Assembly: GCA_020912385.1 (NCBI GenBank)
Contig: CP087213.1
Location: forward strand, 2,418,001 to 2,482,000
Reading direction: 5' to 3'
DNA length: 64,000 bases
From: Neofusicoccum parvum
Lineage: Eukaryota; Ascomycota; Dothideomycetes; Botryosphaeriales; Botryosphaeriaceae
This document shows, in pieces, positions 12,022 to 23,661 of the stretch. A program made the translations under genes and the position numbers. The notes beneath the pieces were generated by a model, which was not told where the DNA came from, searched no databases, and worked only from the letters and a program-made list of their open reading frames with translations. Numbering within the stretch: the first letter of the stretch is position 1; every line of letters starts with the position of its first letter.

Positions 12022-14002
12022 TCAGATCTTCGATGTTTGCAGTGCATTTCCAGATTTAGTTGGTGAACCCTTTTGCGGCCAAATACCCTGCTTGCCCGGC
12101 GACAAAATGCCGTTTGGATCAACGCAGCCCTTGCATCCGTCAGCCGCGTCTTTCAGGGCAGCGTATCGCATGTTGGGTATACACACCTTCAGTCTCTCAA
12201 CAAATCGCCGATAAGCGCCGTTGTTGAAGTCGAAAATGCCCTGGATGTCATCTAGTCACGGTTACTAACCATTCTTCGTTGACGGAAGTCGCTTGGCTTA
12301 CCCATAAATTCAAGGTGGGACCTGTATGACGCGTACCCAAGCTCCTTAGCTTTTTTGATTAGATCCAAGGACAACTTCTTTGCCACGTCGAGATGCTGTG
12401 GGTCATTCCTGTTATACAGGAACGGATGGAGAAAAACAACGTGCTTGAAGAAGATGTGGCCGCCCACAAACACGTCGAACCCATTTACCTCCACAATCCT
12501 CCGTGCCTCTTGAAACCACTCCCAGACCAGCTTGCCGTCTTGAGGCATGACCGGGGAGACATCGCAGTGAGCGCCGAAACCAGATCCGTCAAGCGGAAGG
12601 TTGAAAGCCGTGGTTGTGGCGTATTGCATGGACGGAACTCCGGCACCTTGTGAGCGCACCTTTACTTCTTCAGCGTCCACCAGCATCCCATCCGCTCCTT
12701 CGTAGAGCTCTGACTCTATCCTTGCCTCCGGGAAATCGGCATCAAACGATCTCTTGAGCTCCTCGTACCGTGCGAGCACCATCGCCTTCGTCCCGTAAAA
12801 ATGGAATGTCGAGAGCCAGTATCCGCCATTCAGATCTCTCTGCAGTCGTTTCAACTCTTCAGCCGTCAGAGGTCCTGGTCCGCTGTGGTATTCCGCTCGC
12901 TGAATTCTCAAAGCTGCGTAGTTCATGACGTTGACGACGTTGGGGTCGTTTTGAAGGATGCCTTCTCGGTAGAGGCGGCCCAGGATATCAATCAATTTTG
13001 GTAGGTCCTCAGGCTCCTCTGCATGAATCTGGATTGACATGCATGTTTGGGGCTGTGGTTGCACCCAGAGTGCCAGCTTCGTGACTACCCCGAGGTTGCT
13101 CTGCACAAAAAGCCCGTCGATCTGAGGCCCGTAACTCATCTTGCAGACATGAGCAGTCTTCGAATCGGAGATAGCCCACTGGCCTGTGCGGACAATTTCT
13201 CCATCCGGAAGCACGACTTCCATTCCACAAATGAAGTTGTGGTGGTCGCCCATGCTCGTATACCCGATGCCTCTGTCAAGCGTCTGAACCAGATTCAGCC
13301 AAGTTCTCCACGTCTGCTCGCTTGGTTGAGCTCAACCTACGTTGCCAAGTACGCTACCCCAACCAAGGCCTGGAACACTCGGCCACACCTTCAGTTTATG
13401 TTCTCTCGCAAAGTGGTATACGTCGAAGAACGTCACACCGGGCTCGACCACCATGTATGCCATTTTCTCGTTCATTTCCAGAATCTTGTCCATTCGGTGC
13501 AGCATGACGACGACAGAGCCCTTTACTCTTGGAGAGGGGCCACCATATCTGATTGATGCGTTAAATGGTCAATCGAAACGCCTAAAGTGCTCTAGAATTA
13601 TCACTTACCCAAGGTTTTTCCCACGTGAGCAAACCCAGAGTGGAAGGTGGTATTCATTTGCAATTTTGAGAACACTCTGGATCTCAGCAACGGAGCCTGG
13701 GCTGTTTTGTGTTAGCAGATTTGACACTGTTGAGAGCCTGTCGGAATAGGGAAACACTACCGAACACCTGCGGAGGGAATATACTGCTCTTGCCCCATGT
13801 AGAACGGGTCGGAGAAGTGGAAGATGTCCTGTCCGCGATGGAAATGTTCGTCGCCGACGAGCGCCCGAACGTCCTCGCAAAATCTGGAAAACACAATCTC
13901 GTCTAGACCTGGGGGCAGGACTATCGGCAGCGGATCGCGAGCGGTTGTGAAGATCTCATCCTGGTGCTTCTGGAGCGTGTCATCCTCGTACAGCCGGGGC
14001 AT
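12022..14002 (-). CDS. Vanillyl-alcohol oxidase / 4-cresol oxidase-type flavoprotein
   Basis: FAD-linked oxidase of the VAO/PCMH family, which oxidises para-substituted phenols such as vanillyl alcohol, eugenol or 4-alkylphenols. The start at 14002 gives MPRLYEDDTLQKHQ. Introns split the FAD-binding half. Joins give IPSAGSVAEIQSVLKIA, WVCSRGKNLGYGGPSPR, then LGWGSVLGNTLDRGIGYTS. Two further introns near the end give YRSHLEFMDDIQGIFDFNN and then RRFVERLKGCVDPNG. The C-terminus GILSPGKQGIWPQ is typical of the family. Length is about 550 residues, as expected for VAO. The His-rich segment GGHIFFKHVVFLHPFLYN lies in the substrate domain; which His could hold the flavin covalently cannot be decided here. 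The neighbouring P450 is transcribed in the same direction. Confidence 0.88.
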
Positions 14003-14748
14003 TGTTTCCGCGCCAGCGAATTGAATGAATAAATATTTCGAGCAGAGCTAAGCTGGAGACCGCAATGGCATTAACTGAAGGGGACGGTTGTGTAAGAAGG
14101 CATTGAGCTTTTGTCGCTGGCTTCGTTTCTCATACCACGCGTAATTATGTGCAGAACAAAGGCGGCGTGAATCGTGGTACATCACTCCTCTCAATTGCCG
14201 GATTCGGCATTATGCACATCCTGACTCCGGTGGCGGGGGTGGGGTAAAGATCGCGATGGATAGAACCATGTTGTTTGGGGAGCAGTTCCACATCCCCCAC
14301 CCCCACATACACACGGGTACGCAGGTCTCAAAATCTGCCAAGAGTTTCAGACGCACTCATCTGACGGGCTCTTTTTCCTCACTGGTGCTTCGATGGACTC
14401 AATTGGTTGCTCGGCTGATTCGAGTCTCCAGCCGTTTTCCGCCGGATTAGGGAAGTGCGGACCGTAGTCGCAATACTTCAAGCGTGCTACTTTGCTGGGT
14501 GAAGGGAATTCTATTCACATAACCACAATATGCTTTACATAGGACTTCTTTCTACATTAAAAATGAAGCTCTTAGCGGCGGTAGAATTGATCAACGAAAG
14601 TCTCTATCATCCGGCACAAACAAAAGGCAAAGAGTGATGTGCCAGAATACACTTGTTTTCCATGTGTACGAGTCCTTTCCATTGATTTAGATCCTTTTTC
14701 AACAGCACTCAAAGATAGAGTCTATTGTGCTGTAGTGACTGTGCGGTT
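14003..14748. promoter_or_regulatory. Upstream region of the VAO-type gene and 3' flank of P450
   Basis: 746 bp between two minus-strand genes. A C/A-rich stretch (cccccacccccacatacacac) lies near 14296-14316. No gene was recognised. Confidence 0.35.
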
Positions 14749-16627
14749 CTATGCACTAGTGGTACAATTCTGCTTCCGGGGAGCCATGCGCACGAAGAAA
14801 TCCGCCTGGTACGAAAACCAACTAGTAATGACATCCCAAGGCTGGTCGGGATGACAAATGTCAACGTCAAAATCGCGGAAGAGGGTCGGGAGCATCTAAA
14901 TTTCATGTCAGAATATAAAGCAAACGGGGAGCGAGGAAAGTCTACCTTATTAAGCTCGAGCAGCGCCAAATTCTTCCCAACGCAAGTACGGTTCCCGAAC
15001 CCAAAGCTTCCAAAACAGGCATCCATGAGCCTATGGTCGCCCTCAAGCCACCTCTCTGGACGGAATTCTTTCGCGTCCTCTCCATAGATATCACGGTTCC
15101 TATGTAGGCTCCAGGCGTTGACCGCCACGACCGACTTGAGAAAGAGATTAGCGTGGATCAAGATGGCTTGTTCGATGCCAGGCTGCATTTACATTTTCAG
15201 GAAGCCATATGCCCGCCAGCTGAGTGCCCCCTTTGGGCGCCCTGCGCGGAAGATCGAATCCAACTTCATGCCCCATCAGTATCTGCTTCACTCCACATGG
15301 TCACAGGCTCAGCGACTCACCCGCAGGGAACATGCGCAGCGCTTCCTTCAGCACGGCCTGGAAATACGGCAGGTTTTGGGCCTCGGAGTACTGGACCACA
15401 TCGGAGAGGCGGCCATCGGCAGCCGCCTCATCTATTTCCTGCTGGAGCCTTTTACATACACGCGGGGAGGACGCAATGTAACGCACGGCCGCGCGAAACG
15501 AAATGGCGCTGGTGTCAGCGCCGGCGTTAACCACGGTCATGGATTCGCCAAAGATTTCCAGCTGCGTAAGTGGCCTCCCGTCGGGCTTCTCGATGGATGC
15601 GAAATGGGCTAGAAGATCCCGCCGGTCCGGGTTCGCACTAAGCCGCAGGTTTTTCCTGACAATCTGCGGTGTCGAGTCAGTTGGAGTAGGTCGGCAACAG
15701 CAGGGTGAAAGCACATACGTCCTCAATGATACCGCGCGGGTGTCTATCAATAGTCTTCTTGAGGCGTTTCAGAATGGTGTTGTTGAGGATCCACCGCGGA
15801 AGCGCGAAGAAGGCTGCGCGGTACTGCTTCCAGGTCCATCCGCTCACGGATGCGCAGGCCATGTGCACATGGACAGACTCCAGCAGCCTCAACTCGTCGT
15901 AGCCTTTCTCCATTAAGCGCCAGGGCTGACCAAAAGCGAGCTCCGACATGACATCGTATGCGAGGAATTGAGCCCAGATGCTAAGATCCAGTTTGGAGCC
16001 TGCCAGGCTGTGCATCTTTTTCATGAAGCAGGTGATCACAGGGTCGATATACGTTTCCAGCCCGAGACTGTAAGTCATGCTGTAAGCCCGCGACAACATC
16101 CGGCGGTGCTCTCGGTGGCGGGAGACGTTGGTATCGTTGAACAGCGGATGTGGACCTTTGACCTTGTCTCCAGGGTCCCACGTATGGTACCATTTCGCCT
16201 TTCAAAAAGTCAGCGGGCGTTCCTGAGCTGATTGGGAAGGAGTCGTTGCTCACCTTTCTCCAGGAATGCCCAGTGTGGCCATACACTTTGTTGATTGCTT
16301 CGGGATCAGTGATTGATATTTCGTTCGGTGCAATGCGCACAATTTTTCCTGCGGACTATCAGTGATATGTTCTGAGTTCAGCAAGAGGGTAGTGATGATA
16401 CCATATTTCTCATGTAGGTCTATGGAATGTTGTTGCCAGTTCCCTGTCGAGACCTTGTCCACTCGCCACCATGGCGATAATTTTGCCCACAGAGGACCCG
16501 GAACACTTTTCAGAGGCGACAGATGGAGCTGGTAAACGACATAGGTAATGATGGCCAGCAATGAGACCAAAATGTATGCCAAAAGAGCAGGAATCTGCAG
16601 TGGGGCCATTATGGTCACCAACAACAT
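14749..16627 (-). CDS. Cytochrome P450 monooxygenase 1
   Basis: Microsomal fungal P450 of about 500 residues in seven exons. The N-terminus (MLLVTIMAPLQIPALL, alternative start at 16609) forms one membrane anchor followed by the proline-rich hinge SVPGPLWAKLSPWW. Spliced joins give EKYGKIVRIAPNEIS, GHSWRKAKWYHTWD and RGIIEDIVRKNLRL. The I-helix motif is NAGADTSAISF. The K-helix ExxR sits in LKEALRMFP, where a 57-nt intron joins it to AVGFDLPRRAPKGG. The heme loop is FGFGNRTCVGKNLA. The last exon ends at 14749. The sequence recalls fungal P450s grouped with benzoate 4-monooxygenase or pisatin demethylase, but the subfamily is not assigned. Context suggests oxidation of an aromatic or its side chain. 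Confidence 0.87.
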
Positions 16628-16985
16628 GCTGGAGACCGAAGAAGTCCAAATAGAAGAGAGGCAGACTCTACCACCTTTGTAAAGAGATGTGAATGTGCTA
16701 GAAACTCATTTACACTTCCAAAACTCAGGGAGATAAGGACAATCATACATGCGCGAGCCCCACATGAATAATTGACTCTAAGCGTGGCAAGAACAAGGAG
16801 ATTTAAAGGTAAGACCCTTGCAGGGTGGCGGGACTGCACCACATGCAGTACGTTTGGGGAGCCATGCGGGGTATCGGTAGCTGCATGCAACCATTACTTC
16901 AGGCTCTGCCAATTCTGATGTTCGTATAGCACAGCAAAAACTCCTCGCGGATTCGAGTTGACGGAATTTTTAGATTGATATACTC
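16628..16985. promoter_or_regulatory. Divergent promoter between P450 1 and the ThDP decarboxylase
   Basis: 358 bp separating two divergently transcribed genes. No clear TATA box or palindromic operator was identified. The arrangement would allow shared control. Confidence 0.4.
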
Positions 16986-19053
16986 ATGGATACCACGAAC
17001 ATGCACCAGAAAACACCACTGGGCCTTCATCTTTGGCAGCGGTAAGCTTCGAAATATTCTGTGTTTGAATTATGACTATTTTTCTCATACACATTCGACA
17101 CCTAGCATCGCCAACCTTGGTGTGTCTAGTATTTTTGGAGTTCCCGGAGATATGAACTTGGAGCTTCTTGACTACATCGATGAAGTTAAAGGGTTATCGT
17201 GGGTGGGGACAGCCAACGAACTGGGAGCCGCTTACGCTGCCGACGGATATTGCCGCGTCAAACAGTGTCCTGGGGTCATCGTGACCACGATGGGCGTTGG
17301 TGAGCTGTCTGCTATTAATGGCGTGGCAGGTGCATTCACGGAGCAGGTCAAGTTGGTCCACATCGTGGGCACTACTGCCACTTCAGCACAGAAGAAAAAT
17401 CTGATGATCCACCACTGCCTCGGGCCGAGCCCCGACCACAGGGTACATGCTTAGTGGAATTTACTATTCTCGCAACTGGCATTGACGTTTCGCAGGTCTA
17501 CGACAAGATCTCCAGCAGCGTCCGAACCACCCACTGCTGGCTTGACGATATCAGCACCGCGCAAACGGAGATTGATGTAAGACCCCATATAGCACTGCGC
17601 ATTTGGTGTACTAATTCAGTTAAGAGGGTACTGGACGCGTGTCTGTTCCTCTCCCTTCCAGTCTATATTTTTGTACCTATGGACTTTGTGCATCAACCGC
17701 TCCCCCCTAGAGAGTCCTCGACCCCTCCGGCGCTTAGTAGACCTTTAGCTAGTGACACCTCACTGGTCTTGCACTACGCATTCTCTGCCATCTATACAGC
17801 GAAACGGCCAGTAGTCATTGTAGATGCTCTGGTCGCGAGGCACGGTGCCTCCAACAAATTGCGGCATCTGCTTGACGTTCTAAAGTTCCCAACATTTTGC
17901 ACTCCCATGGGAAAAGGTATCGTCAATGAAGACAAGGATTACTTCTACGGCGTGTATAATGGCAGAGTTTCACACCCAGGTGTTGTCGAGGTCGTGGAAT
18001 CCAGCGACCTGCTGCTGGACTTTGGGCCACTTCATTCTGATTCCAACACTGGTGGACACTCACGTGCCATCCGTACGGAGACTACGATTGCATCCATGCC
18101 GTTTGGGGTGGTTATGCGAGGACGTTTGTTCACTGAAGTCGAATTGGGCGAATGTATGCAGCTCGCTTTTCAATCAATTCCAGCTCTTGCTCACCTCAAT
18201 TAGTCTTGTCGCTTCTTATCGAACGCATCGACCGATCAAAGATTCCAGCAGTCCCGCAACCTCGGATGCCGAATTTGGAAGCAGTTTCAGATGGCTCCGA
18301 AATCATAAGTCAGTCATGGATTTGGCGCCGCATTGGTGACTTCCTGAAACCGAAAGATATTGTTATCGTGGAATCTGGCACCGCTCAATTTGGGTTCTCT
18401 GATGTGAAGTTCCCGCCTGACCTCCTTTACATTACTCAAATCTACTACGGTTCAATTGGATACGCCACTCCAGCTTGCCTCGGAGCAGCTGTCGCCAGGA
18501 GAGACCAAAATGATTCCCCAAACGGACGGGTGATTCTCGTGGTGGGCGACGGGAGTTTGCAGCTGACTGCACAAGAAGTGGGAACAATGGTCAAGCTCGG
18601 TTTAGACAACATTCTCATGTTCGTAATATCATTCGCCCCGGGTTCTCTCTGCTCACTATCAAATTGCAGCCTTGTACTCAACAACAACGGATACACCATT
18701 GAACGGGCAATACATGGGCCCACCAAAGGTACAAGTCTCCCGGCGATGATCATTGTTTTGTCTACTGACGTGTTGTTTCAGGATACAACGACATTGCCGC
18801 CTGGAACTGGCAGCTCATGCTCTCTTTCTTTGGACACAAAAACGGAGCAGAGTCCAGTCGTGTGGCTCGAACGAAAGCAGAGCTGGAAAGGATTTTAGGA
18901 TCCACTGAATACGTATCACCACGTTCTTTGCAGCTCTTAGAGATCCATATGGCCAAAATGGATGTTCCTTGGAGGTTGCGCGCACAAATCAGCATTATAG
19001 AAGCTCGCATGAAGAGAGGACTAAAGGAGAATGGGGATCTGTCAGGCGAATAA
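16986..19053 (+). CDS. Pyruvate/phenylpyruvate decarboxylase-like ThDP enzyme
   Basis: Thiamine-diphosphate-dependent 2-oxo acid decarboxylase. The start at 16986 gives MDTTNMHQKTPLGLHLWQ. Introns at 17042-17105, 17443-17495, 17577-17624, 18154-18203, near 18619-18669 and near 18729-18781 give one frame of about 560 residues. The catalytic Glu lies in NELGAAYAADGY, the His-His pair of pyruvate and indolepyruvate decarboxylases in IHHCLG, and the ThDP/Mg motif runs from VVGDGSLQLTAQE to LVLNNNGYTIERAIHG. The fourth intron explains an apparent frame change after ELGE (next exon FLSLLIERIDRSK). Since all catalytic motifs are present it is likely active. A 2-oxo acid made from an aromatic side chain would suit the cluster better than pyruvate itself, but that is inference. 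Confidence 0.85.
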
Positions 19054-19612
19054 ATAGGTTTCGGGGTTGAAATTGATCTTCTCTACTGCAACCGGGTTTT
19101 GCTTGAAGTCTGAATGCAATGTAAACATACCCAAACTCCGTAGACTCAAGTCTCTACCATAACGACCATGCGAAAGATTTGTACAGCCAAAAAAAAAAAA
19201 AAACCCCCTCCCTTCGCCGCCCACTGTGTATCCCCTACGATGGCTAGTGTTCCGGTGTCTTGGAAACCGGTCCTGGCTGCTGTGGCACTCATCACAGCTT
19301 CTCAAAAACAAGAAATGTGTCTCGGCTTCTCGGTGTTTCGGTGATTGCATCACTGGCTAACTGAAGTTGTTCAGTTCTCGTGAAACCACCCGGCGTATTG
19401 CGACAATACGGTGGCGCGGAGAAGCGCCGCAGCCACCCCCGCCCCCACATGAGCCTGATGCGGTGGCTGAGCCCCTTGTTCCGGTTCTCTCGGAGGCAAC
19501 CACCTTATCTCTTACATTCTCTAACGAGAAAGGCTTATAAGTTCAGGAGTCTACAGCGAGTCCGATGTAGTCCAAAAATATTTACTACGGCCTAAACACA
19601 CTTGCGACGATT
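19054..19612. other. Intergenic sequence
   Basis: 559 bp. A homopolymer of about 15 adenines followed by cytosines lies near 19189-19208. It contains the SDR 1 promoter; no gene was seen. Confidence 0.4.
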
Positions 19613-20705
19613 ATGATGTTCTTTGCACTGATAAAATCGCGCAGGCCAGCACGGCTCAGCGCACGCGGGCTCTCTACTCTATCGGCAACATCGCGAGAAT
19701 TTAGGGTTAACTCGTCTATTTTCAGATCTGCTAAAGGCAAACACGTTGTCGTCACCGGTGGTGCATCCGGCGTGGGCGGAGAAGCTGTGAACCTGTTCGC
19801 CGAGATGGGCGCCAAGGTTACGTGTGTGGACTTGGACGAGAAAAAAGGATCTGAGTTGGTGGACAATTTGATCTCATCTGGAAGGTAACGAGACAAAGGT
19901 CGCTTTTCCCCAAAGTAGAAGTAAATGAAAATCTGATTCCATCCTCAACAGTGAAGCCCTTTTTCAAAAAACGGACGTCAGCAATTTCGAAATGTTGCAA
20001 TCTTCGATTGAGACAGCGTCAAAGACTTTAGGGTCGCCTGACATTGTTTGTGCGAACGCGGGCGCTCATGATCATGAAGACTGGTTCTGTGAAGACTTCT
20101 TGCGCGGCGAGCATTCTTGGACGGGAGCAAAGGTAAACATTTTTGGGACTTTGAACAGTACGTGTGACCCCGCCTATTCTATGGTACGTTTTCGTATTCT
20201 GATAAACCAAAAAGCTATCCAATTGGCACTGTTGTCATTTCGGCAGTCCGGAAAGCCAGGGTCTATCGTTGTGACGGGATCTCTTGGAGGTTACTCTGAT
20301 GTGACCCCCCTCTGCGTTTACGGAGGAAGCAAGCACGCTGTTGTCGGCTTATTTCGCTCCTTTCGCACTGTAGCCCCGAGTTACAATTCCCGCATCAACC
20401 TCGTCGCTCCTGGTATGATTGACACAGGCTTCGCAGGCCCGGCGTTGGACATGTTCAAAAAGGGCAATCTCCCGATAAACAGCACAAGACGCGTTGCGGA
20501 GCTCGTGGCATCGCTTGGTCTCTCCAATGATGCAAACGGTAAGGGCATGATAATGGTGGGAGACAGAATCTTCGATGCTGAGGATGGATATGAGGGAAAT
20601 ATGGAGACATGGCTTGGAGAAGAGGCCTCGAAGTTGGTTTTAAAAAGTCGTGAACCAGTCATTGGACCGTTCCGCAAGGGAGGCGCTATGGCAAACCTCC
20701 ATTGA
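19613..20705 (+). CDS. Short-chain dehydrogenase/reductase (SDR) 1
   Basis: Classical Rossmann-fold NAD(P)-dependent oxidoreductase. Three exons are joined across introns near 19886-19950 and 20184-20246; the second intron is 63 nt, so the frame stays open through it. The cofactor loop is TGGASGVGGEA, the NAG motif is ANAGAHD, the catalytic Ser is in VTGSLGGYS and the active-site pair is Tyr-Gly-Gly-Ser-Lys. The first 35 residues (MMFFALIKSRRPARLSARG) are rich in Arg and Ser and lack acidic residues, like a mitochondrial targeting peptide. Length is about 285 residues. It follows the decarboxylase on the same strand, so it might reduce or oxidise the resulting aldehyde or alcohol. Confidence 0.82.
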
Positions 20706-23436
20706 AATCAAGCTTTGCACGGCTGGATCAGGGAGTCGGCCCCAGTTCATAACAATACAATCATTTATCAGAGTGCTTTGTGATCTGCCCGTCATAAGGC
20801 GGGCCATGTTCTGAAGTGGTTTCAGCTCTCTCTCGGGGACCTGCTCGATTTCGAGAACTCTTCGTGGCATTCCATCATCTTGTCGGAGAGGCGGCTCGTG
20901 ACTAGCAGGTGTTCAGTACCTCGATTCATGCAGGAGAAGATTCCAAGAAGCGCATACCTTGCCACGGTGATGTCTTGCCTATGATCTTGACCCACAAGCC
21001 AGACAGCAGTCCGGGGAGGCTTCGGTTGATTGGGGTACCACTATCCTCAAGAAACTGCCTTAGATCCGTTAGTAGAGCAGTTTCCTCTGGATCCAAGACA
21101 GATGAGCTGTCAAACTGGCTGAGCCACAGAAAGAGGCACAGGCTGAATGTGGCAGAGTGGACGGCCTGCTCGATTCCCCAGACCAGGAATAGCATGATTT
21201 TCTCGCCGAACTTTGGCCCTTGGCCGAGGATAATGCTGAAAGAATCAAAGCAGTGCCGCATAGCCACCGTGGTGCTTGGCGATCTCGCGACACACGATCT
21301 CAGCCCGTCGATGGACGAGGCACCTTTGTTAGTGTTCTTGTCGTAGCCCTGGAAGTATTCGACGACAGCGTCCAGGTTTGCGCACATCTGGACTTGTGCT
21401 CGGCGATACAGCGAAAGTGCATCCAACACCAACGGGTCATGTTCTATGGGGCTCTCCTTTGAAATAGAAAATGCGGAGGCTGTCTTCCTGTCCAATTCAT
21501 CGACCGACAGCTTCCAGACCTGCAGTGAACGGCGCATTTGATCTTTCCAGAGAAGTTCCATGCCTCCGACTTGGTCAATGACGTGTGAGGCTGTCCATAT
21601 ATTCAAATAAAGCCCAACAATGAGGATTCGGGCGTCCAACTCTGTCAGGGACACCTCCATACCATTGTTTATTGAGGAGAGCACTTCGCCAAACGTCCTA
21701 CGGCAGAGGAAAGCCTCGCGGACCATTTCGCATCCTTCTTCATCGCCACGCGGCGAAATCCAGTGATTCATAGTGCTAGGGAGCTTGAATTGAGCGCAGT
21801 CCTTTGCAAATAATGCTGGGTTTTCTCCGGTAGTTGCTGTCATTATTCCGCCGAAAACGAATGCCGCAAAGAACGTCCTGTCCAATGCCACGTAAGAATT
21901 AGAAACTCAATCCGGTGCACGGACTTACCTTTTAACTTCTTCGAAATATCGTGCTTCTTTTCTAAAACTTTGATCCATACGCAGGCTTTCGACCACAGCT
22001 TGGGTATGCTTGAGAAGTTTTGATGTTGCCTACAATAATATTCTTGTTGGTTTTCAAAGGCTCGCTAGGTCCTATACACTGAGCGTCTGGACTTACATTA
22101 CATACAAAACTTTTTAAAGATGTCGCATACTGCATTCCTCTCGGGTCCCATCTCCAAAACGCAAACATCTGCGTTAGAAGCGCAGCTTGAATTTCCCAAA
22201 GGACAGGTAATTCATCTGAACAAGCGCGAGTACTCAGCGGGCCGTCCAGTTCAATGAACCTTCTTGCAAGAAGGTGGAGTTGCAGTCCAGTTTCGTGTTC
22301 ATACAAATACTGCGCGCCTATAGCTGCAATTGCAAGAACCAAGACGGGTGGAGATTGAGCAATTCCAAAGTTATGTGGATCAACGAAAGGGAAATGAGTG
22401 GCGTAGTATCTGAAGTAAGCGCCAATGAATCGAGCGATAGTTGGGTTGGTGGGGCATTCCTCAGCCACTTCCAGGAAAGAAGGGTGCCTCGATGCGAGTC
22501 TACTCAGAAGCGAGCTGGATTCTGATCTTCCCGCCCGGTCCGATCTGACGCCGCCCGGAGAGTGTCCAGTCGTAGACCGCATAACACGGTCAATCGTGCT
22601 AGGGCTAAAGGAGCTGGTATGATGAGAGTGCCCGGACCCGGAACGCGTAGATTCGGAGGAGAGGTGGGGGCCCTCGCCCGTGTCTTGCGGGGTGGTGCGG
22701 AGAGCATCCCAGAAATCTGGGAACGGGTAGCGTGGAACCTTCTCGGGGCTGTTTCCGAGGGCTTCTCCTGGGGCAATCAAGTACTCAAAGTCAGGTAATT
22801 CGCCACCGTACTCCATCTGGAACAGATTGTCAAGGTCGTTATCAGCGGAGAAACGATTGACGTCAACCCCTGGGCTATGGTATGCCAGGTTATCTGTCTG
22901 GGGAGGTGTGAGGTTCACTCCGAGGTCAGTAACCTCGGCAGTCGGACCCTGCATAGCTTTTCACAACAAATACGTTAGTTGTGTACGTGCTTGCAGCCGG
23001 AAGGATATGACTTACTGGATGGGGGCTCGTTGGCATTTTCTGATATGTTTCCAAGTCTGTTATCTGAACTGGCGGCAAAGGCTTGATCCGGCGAGACCAT
23101 CGAAGACGCAGGAACGAGGAGGGAATTTTGCGGATGGTGCAAGCAGTCTTCAGAGTCAGCCAACGGGACAGACTCGGGCGCAGCTGGATGGAATGCTTTG
23201 GTGTGGCGCGTCAAGATGTCACGACGCACGAAGGTGCGACTGCAGTGCACGCAACAGAAGGGGCGCTCTTTCGTATCTGTGAGGAGATGAGTTGCTACCC
23301 AAGGTCGCGTTGTCGAGCAATGAAACGTACGGTTTCTCTCGTGCCGCTTCGCATGCTCGGCGCGTGAGAACCTTCGTGGGCAGTAGGAGCATAGAAAATT
23401 CCTCCGCTCGTAGGGTCGGGGCTGCGTTGGCGGCAT
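20640..23436 (-). CDS. C2H2 zinc-finger plus fungal-specific domain transcription factor
   Basis: Regulator with two N-terminal C2H2 fingers and a long fungal-TF (PF04082-type) region. The start at 23436 gives MPPTQPRPYERRNFLC. Finger 1 is CSYCPRRFSRAEHAKRH, finger 2 is CVHCSRTFVRRDILTRH. An intron near 23275-23325 falls in the linker and restores the last His of finger 1 plus TKERPF. Further introns lie near 22950-23010, near 22040-22095 (join FVCNATSKLLKHTQ) and near 21885-21932 (join FEEVKRTFFAAFVF). The main frame ends at 20926. A further exon after an intron at KTSPWQ could extend it to 20640 and overlap the SDR 1 3' end; that last part is uncertain. It is the second regulator of the cluster. 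Confidence 0.75.
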
Positions 23437-23661
23437 TGGCGTGCTGGAATGAGCTGCGTGGGTACCAAAGTGCGAGAAGAGCACGGAAGGTTGAGGCACG
23501 AGTAGAAGCCGCAGAGGTAAGCGCGGAGGCGGAACAGTCCCGCAGTGGCGCAATACTTTGTGGGGAATGATTGCGGGGCATATGCACTCCGGATGACGGC
23601 GGACATCAGGGGTTCCGAGCCGCAGGGCAGATCATCATTATTCCTACGGAGAGGCGGGCAT

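Noticed and set aside
18150..18260. Apparent frameshift in the ThDP decarboxylase
   Set aside because: A 50-nt GT-AG intron at 18154-18203 restores the frame and the family sequence.
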